Source of the DNA: JAODBJ01 sp963782465
GTDB taxonomy: Bacteria > Actinomycetota > Acidimicrobiia > IMCC26256 > PALSA-610
Length of the DNA stretch: 64,000 bases
Direction of reading: 5' to 3'
NCBI GenBank assembly: GCA_963782465.1
Contig: CAWAJR010000005.1
Location: 558,001 to 622,000 of the forward strand
The notes under the pieces: generated by a model
What the model was told of the DNA's origin: nothing
The model's input: the letters and a program-made list of their open reading frames with translations, nothing else
The model's database searches: none
Position numbers and translations under genes: made by a program
Part shown: positions 25,604-33,991 of the stretch, one piece after another
Layout: each line of letters opens with the position of its first letter
Numbering within the stretch: position 1 is the stretch's first letter

Positions 25604-26961
25604 ACATGAGTGATTTGCAGGACAAGGCTCGCCGTCACCTGTGGGGCCACTTCACGAAACTCTCGGCGTACGCGGAGCGCGAGCTGCCGATCATCTCCCG
25701 CGGTGAGGGCTGCTACGTGTACGACCAGCACGGGCGGCGGCTGGTCGACGGGTTGTCGGGCCTGTTCGTCGTGCAGGCCGGGTACGGGCGGCGCGAGCTG
25801 GCGGAGGCGGCCGCGCACCAGGCGGAGACGCTCAACTACTTCCCGCTTTGGTCGTACGGGCACGAGCCGGGGATCGAACTGGCCGCTCGCCTCGCCGAAC
25901 TGGCACCCGGCGACCTGAACCGTGTGTTCTTCACGGTCGGCGGTTCCGACGCGGTGGAATCGGCGTGGAAACTCGCCCGGCAGTACTTCCGCGCCATCGG
26001 CCAACCGAACCGGTACAAGGCGATCGCGCGCAAGACCGCGTACCACGGCACGACGTTGGGCGCGCTGGCGATCACCGGCGTCACCGCTTTCCGGGCCCCG
26101 TTCGAGCCGCTCACACCGGGCGGCGTGCACGTGACCAACACGAACCGTTACCGGCACCCGCTCGCGCACGACGAAGCTGCGTTCTCGGCGTACTGCGCCG
26201 ACGCGATCGAGGAGGCGATCCTGTTCGAGGGGCCCGACACCGTCGCGGCCGTGTTCGTCGAACCGGTGCAGAACGCCGGCGGTTGTTTCCCGCCGCCGGA
26301 GGGGTACTTCCAGCGCGTGCGCGAGATCTGCGACCGCTACGGCGTTCTGCTCGTCTCCGACGAAGTCATCTGCGCGTACGGGCGGCTCGGCTCGCTGTTC
26401 GGCTGCGACCGTTACGGCTACCGGCCCGACATGATCACCACGGCAAAGGGCCTCACGAGCGGGTATTCACCGCTCGGGGCGGTGCTGTGCCGCGACGTTC
26501 TTGCCGAGCCGTTCCTCGAGCCGGGCGCGTCGTTCGCCCACGGGATCACCTTCGGCGGTCATCCGGTGAGTTGCGCGGTGGCGCTGCGAAACCTCCAAGT
26601 GTTCGAAGACGAGCAGATCGTCGCGCAGGTGGCGAAACGGGAGGCCGGCTTCCACCAGCGGCTGCTGGCACTGCGCGACGAGGTCCCGCTCATCGGCGAC
26701 GTTCGCGGCGCGGGCTACTTCTGGGCGCTGGAACTGGTCAAGGACCAGGCGAGCGGCGCGCGGTTCAGCCGCGAGGAGGCGGAGGGACTGCTGCGGGGGT
26801 TCGTCGCGCCGGCATTGTTCGAGCAGGGATTGATCGCGCGCTGCGACGACCGCGGCGACCCGGTGATCCAACTCGCGCCGCCGCTCGTCGCCGGCGAGCG
26901 CGAGCTCGACGAGATCACCGACATCTTGCGGCGCGTGCTCCTCGAGGCCACCCGCCGGTGA
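25588..26961 (+). CDS. Class III aminotransferase (putrescine/omega-amino acid:pyruvate type)
   Basis: A protein of about 457 residues. Class III motifs are the cofactor loop FFTVGGSDAVESAWKLAR, Tyr-His in TAYHGTT, Asp in LLVSDEVICAYGR and the PLP Lys in TTAKGLTSGY. The sequence is nearest the pyruvate-dependent omega-transaminases acting on putrescine, cadaverine or beta-alanine. I chose GTG 25588 because AGGAGGAG lies six bases upstream; ATG 25606, six codons on, has no such site. The start lies in the third copy of the tandem repeat. The alanine it would form can be recycled by the next gene. Confidence 0.87.
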   Translation: MNERDNMSDLQDKARRHLWGHFTKLSAYAERELPIISRGEGCYVYDQHGRRLVDGLSGLFVVQAGYGRRELAEAAAHQAETLNYFPLWSYGHEPGIELAARLAELAPGDLNRVFFTVGGSDAVESAWKLARQYFRAIGQPNRYKAIARKTAYHGTTLGALAITGVTAFRAPFEPLTPGGVHVTNTNRYRHPLAHDEAAFSAYCADAIEEAILFEGPDTVAAVFVEPVQNAGGCFPPPEGYFQRVREICDRYGVLLVSDEVICAYGRLGSLFGCDRYGYRPDMITTAKGLTSGYSPLGAVLCRDVLAEPFLEPGASFAHGITFGGHPVSCAVALRNLQVFEDEQIVAQVAKREAGFHQRLLALRDEVPLIGDVRGAGYFWALELVKDQASGARFSREEAEGLLRGFVAPALFEQGLIARCDDRGDPVIQLAPPLVAGERELDEITDILRRVLLEATRR

Positions 26962-28091
26962 CCCGGATCGGAGTACCGAAAGAGATCAAATCGGACGAGC
27001 ATCGCGTCGCGATCACACCCGACGGCGTCCTCGAATGCACGCACCGCGGGGTCGAAGTGCTCGTCGAACGGGGTGCGGGCGTCGATTCGAGCATCACCGA
27101 CGACGACTATCGCGGCGCCGGCGCTCGCATTGTCGACAACGCAAAGGCGGTATGGGAACAGGCCGACCTCGTGCTCAAGGTGAAGGAACCGCAAGGCGAC
27201 GAGTTCGGATTTCTTCGCCCCGGACTGGTGCTCTTCACCTATTTGCACCTCGCCGCCTACCCGAAGGTGGCCGAGGCGTTACTCGCCTCGAAAGCGACGG
27301 CGATCGCCTACGAGACAGTGCAGGCGAGCGATGGGACGCTGCCGTTGCTCGCGCCGATGAGCGAAGTCGCGGGGCGAATGGCGACGCAGATCGGCGCGCA
27401 GTTCCTCGAACGCCATCGGGGTGGCCGCGGCGTCCTCCTCGGCGGCGCGCCGGGCGTGCGGCCGGGCCGAGTCGTGGTGCTCGGCGCCGGCAATGTCGGC
27501 CTGAACGCCGCGACCATCGCCCAGGGCATGGAAGCGGAGGTGTTGCTGCTCGACCGCAACATCGACCGGTTGCGCTTCGTCGACCAGATCCATCGCGGCC
27601 GCATCATGACCTTGGCGAGCAACCGCGGCGTCGTCGCGCGGGCCGTCGCCGAAGCCGACGTCGTGATCGGTGCGGTCCTCGTCGCGGGAGGACGCGCACC
27701 GACCTTGGTCACCGACGAGATGATCCGGGCCATGAAGCCGCGGGCCGTGATCGTCGACTGCGCCATCGACCAGGGCGGGTGCATCGAGAACATCCGCGAG
27801 ACCACCCATAGCGACCCGGTGTACGCGGTGCACGACGTGCTGCACTACGCAGTCGGGAACATTCCCGGCGCAGTACCGAACACGTCGACGTACGCGCTGA
27901 CGAACGCGACGTTGCCGTATGCGGTCGAACTCGCGACGCGCGGTGTTCGTAACGCGGTCGACGCCGACCCGGCATTGGGCCTCGGTCTCAATGCGGTCAA
28001 CGGGTGCGTCCCGAACGAACGGGTTGCCGGCGCGCTCGGTTGCGAGACGACGCCCCTTGCAGCGTGCCTGGAGCCGACGGCGACAGCCTGA
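26958..28091 (+). CDS. ald: Alanine dehydrogenase
   Basis: A 377-residue NAD-dependent L-alanine dehydrogenase. It begins TRIGVPKEIKSDEHRVAITP with the conserved Arg and Lys of the pyruvate site (KEIKxxExRV, VKEPQ). The Rossmann motif is VVLGAGNVGLNAA, and the catalytic His lies in LHLAAY. NIPGAVPNTSTYALTNATLP is the family signature. GTG overlaps the aminotransferase stop by four bases (GTGA). It would regenerate pyruvate, the amino acceptor, from alanine with release of ammonia and NADH, completing a polyamine catabolic module. Confidence 0.93.
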   Translation: MTRIGVPKEIKSDEHRVAITPDGVLECTHRGVEVLVERGAGVDSSITDDDYRGAGARIVDNAKAVWEQADLVLKVKEPQGDEFGFLRPGLVLFTYLHLAAYPKVAEALLASKATAIAYETVQASDGTLPLLAPMSEVAGRMATQIGAQFLERHRGGRGVLLGGAPGVRPGRVVVLGAGNVGLNAATIAQGMEAEVLLLDRNIDRLRFVDQIHRGRIMTLASNRGVVARAVAEADVVIGAVLVAGGRAPTLVTDEMIRAMKPRAVIVDCAIDQGGCIENIRETTHSDPVYAVHDVLHYAVGNIPGAVPNTSTYALTNATLPYAVELATRGVRNAVDADPALGLGLNAVNGCVPNERVAGALGCETTPLAACLEPTATA

Positions 28092-28101
28092 TCCGCCGGC
28101 G

Positions 28102-28356
28102 CTATTGGTCGCGTTTCGCGGTGGTCGGGCGAAGCGCGTCGAGGGAGTCGCGTGCTTGTTCCTGGTCGCCCGGCTTCACGGCGGCCGCCTGATTGGCCTG
28201 CTGCAACGCCGCGAACACTTCTTCACGGTGCACATCGACCGAGCGAGGCGCTTTGATGCCGAGCCGTACCTGGTCGCCGCGTACTTCGAGAACGGTCACG
28301 ACGATGTCGTGCCCGATCATGATGCTCTGGTTCGCACGCCTTGTGAGCACGAGCAC
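28102..28356 (-). CDS. csrA: CsrA translational regulator
   Basis: An 84-residue CsrA: (M)LVLTRRANQSIMIGHDIVV, VRLGIKAPRSVDVHREEVF. The RNA-binding residues L4 and R44-type Arg (APRSVDVHREE) are present. Members dimerise and bind GGA motifs in mRNA leaders to block ribosome access. The GTG at 28356 has a GGAGG site just upstream; the longer frame is spurious. The C-terminal tail is longer than in enteric CsrA, as in Bacillus-type CsrA that binds FliW. fliW is the next gene upstream. Two perfect CANGGANG sites cover its own ribosome-binding region, so it probably represses itself. Confidence 0.95.
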   Translation of the reverse strand: MLVLTRRANQSIMIGHDIVVTVLEVRGDQVRLGIKAPRSVDVHREEVFAALQQANQAAAVKPGDQEQARDSLDALRPTTAKRDQ

Positions 28357-28365
28357 GGGGTCCTC

Positions 28366-28385
28366 CCTCCGTGGTGGCCTCCGTG
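28366..28385 (-). promoter_or_regulatory. Two CsrA-type GGA sites in the csrA leader
   Basis: On the minus strand CACGGAGG occurs twice (28385-28378 and 28373-28366), twelve bases apart, each an exact match to CANGGANG. The proximal one overlaps the purine-rich ribosome-binding region ending ten bases before the GTG. This is the layout expected for CsrA autorepression. Confidence 0.7.
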
Positions 28386-28484
28386 GTGGCCGCGCGAAGC
28401 ATACGACGCACCCTGTCGTTCGCGCGCGGACCCCACCGAACTTCGCGCGCGCCTGCGCGCGCAAGGTGAACGGGTGATGACGCT

Positions 28485-28907
28485 CTACGAGGCGACGCGA
28501 GCGAGCGGTGAGCGCACGTTGAACAGGCTCGGGTCGAGCACTGCCTGGCACGCCTCATTCGTGAACCGGTTGATCACGATGGGACCGAGAAGGTTCACCG
28601 TCGCGTCCTGTGCCGTCTCGCCGAGCGTGACGACGCACACGACGATCGAGTCACCCGGGGCCGAGAGGCCGAGCCGCGCCGACGTCGAAGGGTCGAGTTC
28701 GAACTCGTAGTCGGGGTAGAACACCCACGGCTCGACGACGATGAAGCCGAGTTCGAGACCGTCGCTCGAAGTCATCATCGAGAACGGCGTCCCCGGAGGG
28801 CCCCAAGGTGACAAGTGGAAGTTGTGCGCTTCCGGGAAGCCGGGAAGGCCGGCGGCGAAGGTGATCTCGACGGTGTCCGTCACGATCTGTTCCTGAGCAT
28901 CGATCAT
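28485..28907 (-). CDS. fliW: Flagellar assembly factor FliW
   Basis: A 140-residue FliW. Family features are GLPGFPEAHNFHLSPWG near residue 20, the central FIVVEPWVFYPDYEFEL, the VVCVVTLGE strand, and the C-terminal NLLGPIVIN-R motif. FliW binds either flagellin or CsrA. When flagellin is exported, FliW is released, sequesters CsrA, and flagellin translation resumes. It sits between flgL and csrA, the conserved arrangement in Bacillus-type systems. Confidence 0.95.
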   Translation of the reverse strand: MIDAQEQIVTDTVEITFAAGLPGFPEAHNFHLSPWGPPGTPFSMMTSSDGLELGFIVVEPWVFYPDYEFELDPSTSARLGLSAPGDSIVVCVVTLGETAQDATVNLLGPIVINRFTNEACQAVLDPSLFNVRSPLARVAS

Positions 28908-28915
28908 CGAGCGTC

Positions 28916-29806
28916 CTATTTCAGGAAGTCGACCAGCGTCGGCTGGATGACTTTGGCCGTAGTCTGCAGTGCTGCTTGGTACGCGACCTGTTGCATATTC
29001 AGGTCCATGGTCGTCTGCGCCAGATCTACGTCCTCGACCTGCGACAGGCTCTGCTTCAAAGTCAGGCCATCCGTGCTGTTTTGCGCTTGTAACGCTTGAA
29101 GGCTTTGTTCCCGTGCGCCGACCGATGCCAAGGTGTTCTGGATCGTTTTCGTCTGCGCATCGAGTGCTGTCTGATCGGCTCCAAGTGCCGTCGGGTTATT
29201 ACGAACGTCGTCAGAAATTTTGCTGAGGGTGCTGAAGATGTCGTTTGCGCCCGAACCGAACACTTCGTCCCCGTTCACGTTCACCTGCATCTGCACCCCG
29301 GGTGCGATCGTGCGCTGGACCACGGCCGATTGGCCGAGGTAGTTGCCGTTCGCGTCGTAGGCCGCGGCGCCCGACGTGTTGCCTCCGAAGATCGGCCGAT
29401 CGAGGTTCTTCGTGTTGGCGAGGCCGATGAGCGTGCCCCTGATGTTGTCGATCTCGGTCGCGATCGCCTGGCGCGACGACGCGTCGGACGTCGCGTTCGC
29501 GGCTTGCACGGTGAGGTCGCGCACCCGCTGCAGTTGGGTGGTGACCGAGTTGAGTGTCGAGTCGGCGAGGTTCAGCCAGGTCGTGGCGTCGTCGATGTTG
29601 CGCCCGATCTGGGTGTTGCGGGCGACGTCGGCGCGGTAGTGCAACGCCGCCACCATCGCGACGGGGTTGTCGGACGGCTTCGTCAATGCCTTCTGCGACG
29701 ACTCTTCGCTCTGGAGCTTGTCGAGCTTGTTGATCTGCTGCTGGAGGTTCGCCATCGTGTGGCGCGCCGTCATCTGCGGCGTGATGCGAAAGTAGGAAGA
29801 CACCAT
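28916..29806 (-). CDS. flgL: Flagellar hook-filament junction protein FlgL
   Basis: A 296-residue flagellin-like protein. The N-terminus YFRITPQMTARHTMANLQQQ and heptad helices match FlgL (HAP3), as does the N-terminal DNPVAMVAALHYR. The C-terminal helix QSLSQVEDVDLAQTTMDLNM plus QVAYQAALQTTAKV is the D0/D1 partner. It joins the hook-associated ring to the filament. Same-strand order flgN-flgK-flgL-fliW-csrA indicates an operon. ATG 29806 chosen by the family N-terminus. Confidence 0.94.
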   Translation of the reverse strand: MVSSYFRITPQMTARHTMANLQQQINKLDKLQSEESSQKALTKPSDNPVAMVAALHYRADVARNTQIGRNIDDATTWLNLADSTLNSVTTQLQRVRDLTVQAANATSDASSRQAIATEIDNIRGTLIGLANTKNLDRPIFGGNTSGAAAYDANGNYLGQSAVVQRTIAPGVQMQVNVNGDEVFGSGANDIFSTLSKISDDVRNNPTALGADQTALDAQTKTIQNTLASVGAREQSLQALQAQNSTDGLTLKQSLSQVEDVDLAQTTMDLNMQQVAYQAALQTTAKVIQPTLVDFLK

Positions 29807-29823
29807 CAGCTCGCCCTTTCCCT

Positions 29824-31512
29824 CTAGCGCACGCCGGTGTTGTTGATCAGCGTGTTGAGCATGCTGTCGATGGCGGTCATTACCCGGGCCGACGCCTCGT
29901 ACGCGTGCTGGAACTGCACGAGGTTCACCATCTCCTGGTCGGTGTCGACCGAGGAGACCGCGTCGCGTTGGTCGTCGATCGAGTTCGTCGTCTGGGTTTG
30001 AATGTCGGCTCGTTGCTGGGTCGACTGCGTGTCGACACCCATCCCGACGATGTAGGCGCGGTACTGCGCATCCGCGCCCGTGGTCGACTGGCCGAGGTTC
30101 GCGGCGGCGAGGGCAACCGAGTTGTCGAGCGCGCCGTTCGCGGCGGTACCCGCCGCGATCGCGTTCGCGTTCCCGGCGACGTCGGCCGACACCGCGAGCG
30201 TGCCGGCGCTCGTACCCGTGAAGAACTGGCGGCCGCCGATCCCGTCGAGCCCGATCGCGGTGTTCCCGAGCAGCGTGGTGAAACCCGCGTTCCCGCTCGT
30301 CGCCTGCACCAGGAGGCTGTTCGTACCGGTCGGGGTGATCGAGAGGCTCATCGCCGACCCGGCCCCGCCGGTGACCGCGACGGTCGCGTTGCCGGCACCC
30401 ACGGCACCGTCGACGGCCGTCTGCAACGCGGTTTGGAGCGCCGCCGCTCCACCGGCGCCCGACCAATCAGCCCCGGGGATCGTCACGGTCGTGTAGCCGC
30501 CGCCGTTCAGCGCGACCTGGAAACTGAGGTTGCCCGACGCGCTCTGGTCCTGCGCGGTCGTCGGGAGGGAACCGGCGATCGGTGACTGCAACGAGTTGAC
30601 GTCGTTGCGCAACTGCACCGCGATGTTGTCGAGCCCGGTGAGGTAACCCGGCAACGTCTGGTTGACGACTTGGAGCATCCCACCGACTTCGCCGGAGTTG
30701 ATCGTCGCCGGGTAGTTGTCCTTCGTCCAGCGCACGGCGACGGTGGGCGTCGAGGTGTCGACGGTGAGCGTCTCGGCGTGGTTCTCGGTCACGAGGGGGG
30801 TGCCACCGACCGACACGGTCACCTGGCCGAACTGGCCGGGGGCGACGGTTGCGCCGACCTCGTCGGCCAGCTTGCCGACGAGGAGGTCGCGCTGGTCGAG
30901 CAGGTCGTTCGCACTGATGCCCGACGCTTCACGCGACTTGATCGCCGCGTTCAGCGTGGCGATGTTCGCCGCTTGCGAGTTCACGTTGGCGACCATCGCG
31001 CTGAGCTGGCTCGTCGTGGCCGCGCTCATCTGCGTGATCGACGTCGAGATCGAGTTGAACGACTGCGCGAGCGTCGTGGCCCGCTGCAAGAGCTGCGTGC
31101 GCGCGGCCGAGTCGCCAGGCGTGTTCGCGACGTCGTCGTAGCCGCTCCATACCGCGGCCATCTGCGCTTGGATCCCGTTGTCACCGGGTTCGCCGAAGAT
31201 CGTTTCCAGGTTGTTGAGCGCGTTGCTCACCTGGCTCAGTTGCCCCGACGCACCGTGCTCGAGTGCCGCGCGAATCTGGAGGAACTGGTCGTTGAACCTG
31301 GTGATGTCGGTCACCTGGACGCCGGTGCCGCCGCCGTTGTAGCGCGAGAAGAACGCGGGGACCGAGGGACCGCCGATCTCCTGCAGGTTCACCGCTTGTC
31401 GCGAATAGCCCTCGGTGTTGGCGTTGGCAACGTTCTCACCCGTGACTTCGAGGCCGCGACGCTGGGCGTAGAGCGCGCTGAGCGCCGTCTGCAGCCCCGC
31501 CATCTCCGTCAT
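29824..31512 (-). CDS. flgK: Flagellar hook-associated protein FlgK
   Basis: A 562-residue HAP1. It begins MTEMAGLQTALSALYAQRRG with the rod/hook consensus GENVANANTEGYSRQ, and ends with the C-terminal D0 helix EMVNLVQFQHAYEASARVM. The middle is Thr/Ala/Gly-rich as usual for surface domains. ATG 31512 follows GACGAGG and overlaps the flgN stop (TGATG). A longer open frame fuses it to FlgN only because flgN carries a one-base slip, so I do not accept the fusion. Confidence 0.93.
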   Translation of the reverse strand: MTEMAGLQTALSALYAQRRGLEVTGENVANANTEGYSRQAVNLQEIGGPSVPAFFSRYNGGGTGVQVTDITRFNDQFLQIRAALEHGASGQLSQVSNALNNLETIFGEPGDNGIQAQMAAVWSGYDDVANTPGDSAARTQLLQRATTLAQSFNSISTSITQMSAATTSQLSAMVANVNSQAANIATLNAAIKSREASGISANDLLDQRDLLVGKLADEVGATVAPGQFGQVTVSVGGTPLVTENHAETLTVDTSTPTVAVRWTKDNYPATINSGEVGGMLQVVNQTLPGYLTGLDNIAVQLRNDVNSLQSPIAGSLPTTAQDQSASGNLSFQVALNGGGYTTVTIPGADWSGAGGAAALQTALQTAVDGAVGAGNATVAVTGGAGSAMSLSITPTGTNSLLVQATSGNAGFTTLLGNTAIGLDGIGGRQFFTGTSAGTLAVSADVAGNANAIAAGTAANGALDNSVALAAANLGQSTTGADAQYRAYIVGMGVDTQSTQQRADIQTQTTNSIDDQRDAVSSVDTDQEMVNLVQFQHAYEASARVMTAIDSMLNTLINNTGVR

Positions 31513-31998
31513 CAGATGGCCTCGTCGATCAGTCGCAATCCGAGCGACCCCGCCGCCGCGGTGCCGCTCGGCGTGTAGGAGTCGATCTCGATCTGGCCGA
31601 TCGTGGCGAGCGCTTCGCCGCGTGGCCTGGTGCCCGCGCGTCAGGAGGTCACGGTTCGCCCGCGCGACACTCTCGATCTCTTGCGCCGATTCGAGCAGCG
31701 CGCGGCGGTGTTCTTCGAAGATCTTGTTCCACGGGGCCGGTGTGAGCTCGGCGAGCTCGCGCATCGTCGGTGCCGACAACAGGTTCAGGTCGGCCGCGAC
31801 CGACTCGACTTCGAGCGCGCGTTCGAGCTCGATGCGCTTGAGCTCCTCGAGCACGGTCTCGACCTCGCGGGTCGCGTGCGTGAGCCATCGGGAGCGGCCC
31901 GCCGCGAGCACGAGCTGCTCTTCTTCGAGTTTGAAGACGAGGAGCTCGAGCAGGTTGCGTTCCCGCCACAGGATGTTCGATACGTCGTTCAGCGCCAT
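31512..31998 (-). CDS. flgN: FlgN-like flagellar export chaperone, reading frame interrupted
   Basis: About 161 residues starting MALNDVSNILWRERNLLELL, the FlgN N-terminal helix. Heptad-rich helices follow (VFKLEEEQLVLAAG, and RANRDLLTRG at about residue 115). At 31617-31623 (GCCGCGTGG on plus) the frame slips. In the new frame the protein ends GEALATIGQIEIDSYTPSG...RLIDEAI and stops just where flgK starts. FlgN escorts FlgK and FlgL to the export gate, matching the next two genes. A single-base indel in the sequence is the simplest explanation. Confidence 0.8.
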
Positions 31999-32115
31999 GG
32001 GTGCCCTCTGAAGGCGGCGTTCTAGGCGATCTCATCGGCGCAAAGGCCGCGGCAATGAAGCGATCCGGCGATGGCGGCCGAGAATGTGAAGGAAGTCCGG
32101 GCGGCGGCCCGGCCC

Positions 32116-32858
32116 TCAGCTCAGGATGCCGGCGGCGACGGCGCGGCCGATGGCCTCATTGCGGTTCGCGGCGCCCAACTTGTCGTAGATGTGCACCAGG
32201 TGCGATTTCACCGTCGCGATCGATACCGACAGGGCACCGGCGATCTCGCGGTTGGTCCGCCCGGCGGCCAGGAAGGCGAGCACCTCACGTTCGCGCAGGG
32301 TCAGCACGATGCCGCTCCCCTCTGCGCCGGCCTGGCCCGCAGGCGCAACCGGCCGGCGAGTGCAGGGAGCAATGCCGGCACGACGACCTTTTCTCCGCGT
32401 TGCACGCGATCGATGACAGTGGCGAACTCTTCGGTGCTGCCACTGCGCAACGCGAGTCCGTCGACGCCGTGGGCCACGAGCAGGCCGACATCTTGTTCGG
32501 CCGAGCGCGGGATGAGGCCGACGACGACGCACCGGCGGCGGAGTCGTTCCACGACGTCGACCAGCGGCATGTCGGTCGGGGTACCGACGACGACCAGATC
32601 GGGGCGCTCGACCGCGGCGAGACTGACCAATTCCCGACCGGAATGGGTTTCGGCGACGACCTCGGTGCCGAGTGGTTCCAGGACGGCGGCGATCCCGAGA
32701 CGAAAGATCGCGAGTTCGTCGACGACGACGGCCCGCCGGCTGACGGGCCCGGCGTCGTCGCCAGTCGTACCTACGGCATCGCGCACGGGGCCTCCCAGAC
32801 CAACGGTCAACGTACCCCGGGTCGCTATCCGCACTCGCGGACCGCTGCGGATGGTCAC
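32116..32858 (-). CDS. LuxR/NarL-type response regulator with degenerate receiver, reading frame interrupted
   Basis: The first frame encodes a receiver-like domain (RAVVVDELAIFRLGIAAVLE, quoted; PDLVVVGTPTDMPL). The usual phospho-acceptor Asp after PDLVVV is a Gly, so phosphorylation is doubtful. Near 32320-32350 the frame slips and continues as a linker and a LuxR HTH (LTLREREVLAFLAAGRTNRE, then VSIATVKSHLVHIYDKLGA). The C-terminus is complete. Start is uncertain (GTG 32858 or 32834). It is divergent from the flagellar sigma gene and lies beside flgN, suggesting control of motility. Confidence 0.78.
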
Positions 32859-32959
32859 GCTGCGCGCGACCAAACTTCCACCCCCCGGTTGATCAAGCGG
32901 GAAGCCGCCATTTCCCGACAACTTTCTTGGTGACATCCACTACCAACCTGGGGGATCGT

Positions 32960-33859
32960 GTGAAGACGCAGCCGGTAGACGTCGCGCGTGCCGAGTACGA
33001 AGACCGTCTCGTGCGGGAACACCTGCCGCTCGTGCAGTACGTCGTGTCGGAGATCGCGCATCGCATCCCGAGCCATGTGTGCCGCAGCGACCTCGTTTCC
33101 GCCGGGATGCTCGGTCTCGCGCAGGCCGCTCGCAGCTTCGACCCCGACCGCGGTATCGCGTTCGACCGTTTTGCGTCGACCCGCATCCGCGGTGCGTTGC
33201 TCGACGAGTTGCGCGGGCGTGACTGGGCGAGCCGGTCGGTGCGTTCCCGTGCCCGTGGCCTGCAGGCCGCGAACGAGGAACTGACGAGCCGCCTCGGCCG
33301 GGCGCCGACGACCGACGAGGTCGCACGCGAACTCGACCTCGCCCCCGAAGTGGTGCACAAACTGGTCGACGACGTCCACCGCGCCACGGTGCTGAACTAC
33401 GAATCGCTCGTGCTCGAGGGCGACGCCGAGTCGTTCCTGGCCACACCCGACGGCGGTCCGGAAGACGCGATCGTCGAGCGCGAACGGCGTGCCTACCTCA
33501 CCGACGCGGTCGCGGCGCTGCCCGAGCGCCTGCGCAAGGTCGTCGTCGGTTACTTCTTCGAAGAGCGCTCGATGCAGGACCTCGCCGACGAGCTCGGTGT
33601 GAGCGAATCCCGGGTGTCGCAGTTGCGGGCGGAAGCGCTCCTCCTGCTGAAGGACGGGATGAACTCGCAACTCGAACCGAGCGCCGTCGCCCCCGAGGCG
33701 CGCCCGAACGGTCGGGTCGCACGCCGCAAGGCGTCGTACTACGCGTCGGTCGCGGCCGGTTCCGACTACCGCGCCCGCCTCGACGCACGGCCGGCGTCGG
33801 TACACGAGAAGGTTGCCGTCGCCAACGCCGGCGGTTCGGTGATGTCACCGGCACAGTAG
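32960..33859 (+). CDS. fliA: FliA/WhiG-family sigma factor
   Basis: A 299-residue sigma-28. Region 2 (CRSDLVSAGMLGLAQAARSF, and DPDRGIAFDRFASTRIRGAL) and region 4 (LPERLRKVVVGYFFEERSMQ, SESRVSQLRAEALLLL) are complete, with region 3 between. It directs RNA polymerase to flagellar promoters (TAAAGTTT-N11-GCCGATAA type), and one such promoter precedes flgB. In Streptomyces the orthologue WhiG is held by RsiG plus c-di-GMP; an RsiG homologue lies at 2599-3111. I chose GTG 32960 for its GGGGG site; TTG 32927 and GTG 32930 are upstream alternatives. About 60 residues follow region 4, rich in Ala/Arg/Ser, more than usual. Confidence 0.92.
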   Translation: MKTQPVDVARAEYEDRLVREHLPLVQYVVSEIAHRIPSHVCRSDLVSAGMLGLAQAARSFDPDRGIAFDRFASTRIRGALLDELRGRDWASRSVRSRARGLQAANEELTSRLGRAPTTDEVARELDLAPEVVHKLVDDVHRATVLNYESLVLEGDAESFLATPDGGPEDAIVERERRAYLTDAVAALPERLRKVVVGYFFEERSMQDLADELGVSESRVSQLRAEALLLLKDGMNSQLEPSAVAPEARPNGRVARRKASYYASVAAGSDYRARLDARPASVHEKVAVANAGGSVMSPAQ

Positions 33860-33870
33860 GAAAAAGGACT

Positions 33871-33903
33871 TCGGTCATCTCACATCCGTGAGGTTCCGAC
33901 CGA
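33871..33903. terminator. Compound hairpin after the sigma gene
   Basis: TCGGTC...GACCGA (33871-33876 with 33898-33903) encloses a second stem CTCAC-ATCC-GTGAG. It lies 12 bp after the sigma stop. A further short stem GCTGG/CCAGC follows at 33913-33928. No T-run is present, so factor-independent termination is not certain; it may instead be part of the flagellin leader. Confidence 0.45.
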
Positions 33904-33952
33904 GCAAAGAAAGCTGGCTCGAACCAGCGATCTCTCGAGGGCGCGATGCCAC

Positions 33953-33982
33953 CATGGACCGGGCGCGCGCACATCAAGGAGG
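33953..33982 (+). promoter_or_regulatory. Two CsrA-type sites in the leader of flagellin 1
   Basis: CATGGACC (33953-33960, 7 of 8 positions of CANGGANG) and CAAGGAGG (33975-33982, exact) are 22 bases apart. The second covers the ribosome-binding site of the flagellin gene at 33992. The same pair and spacing recurs before flagellins 2 and 3, and matches the two-site layout of the Bacillus hag leader. Confidence 0.65.
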
Positions 33983-33991
33983 AACGGCGCG

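Noticed and set aside
29824..31998. A genuine FlgN-FlgK fusion
   Set aside because: The alternate frame gives a normal FlgN end and the stop overlaps the FlgK ATG.
32032..32090. Sigma-28 promoter for flgN
   Set aside because: GCCGATGA on the minus strand resembles a -10 box, but nothing like TAAAGTTT lies 11 bases upstream.
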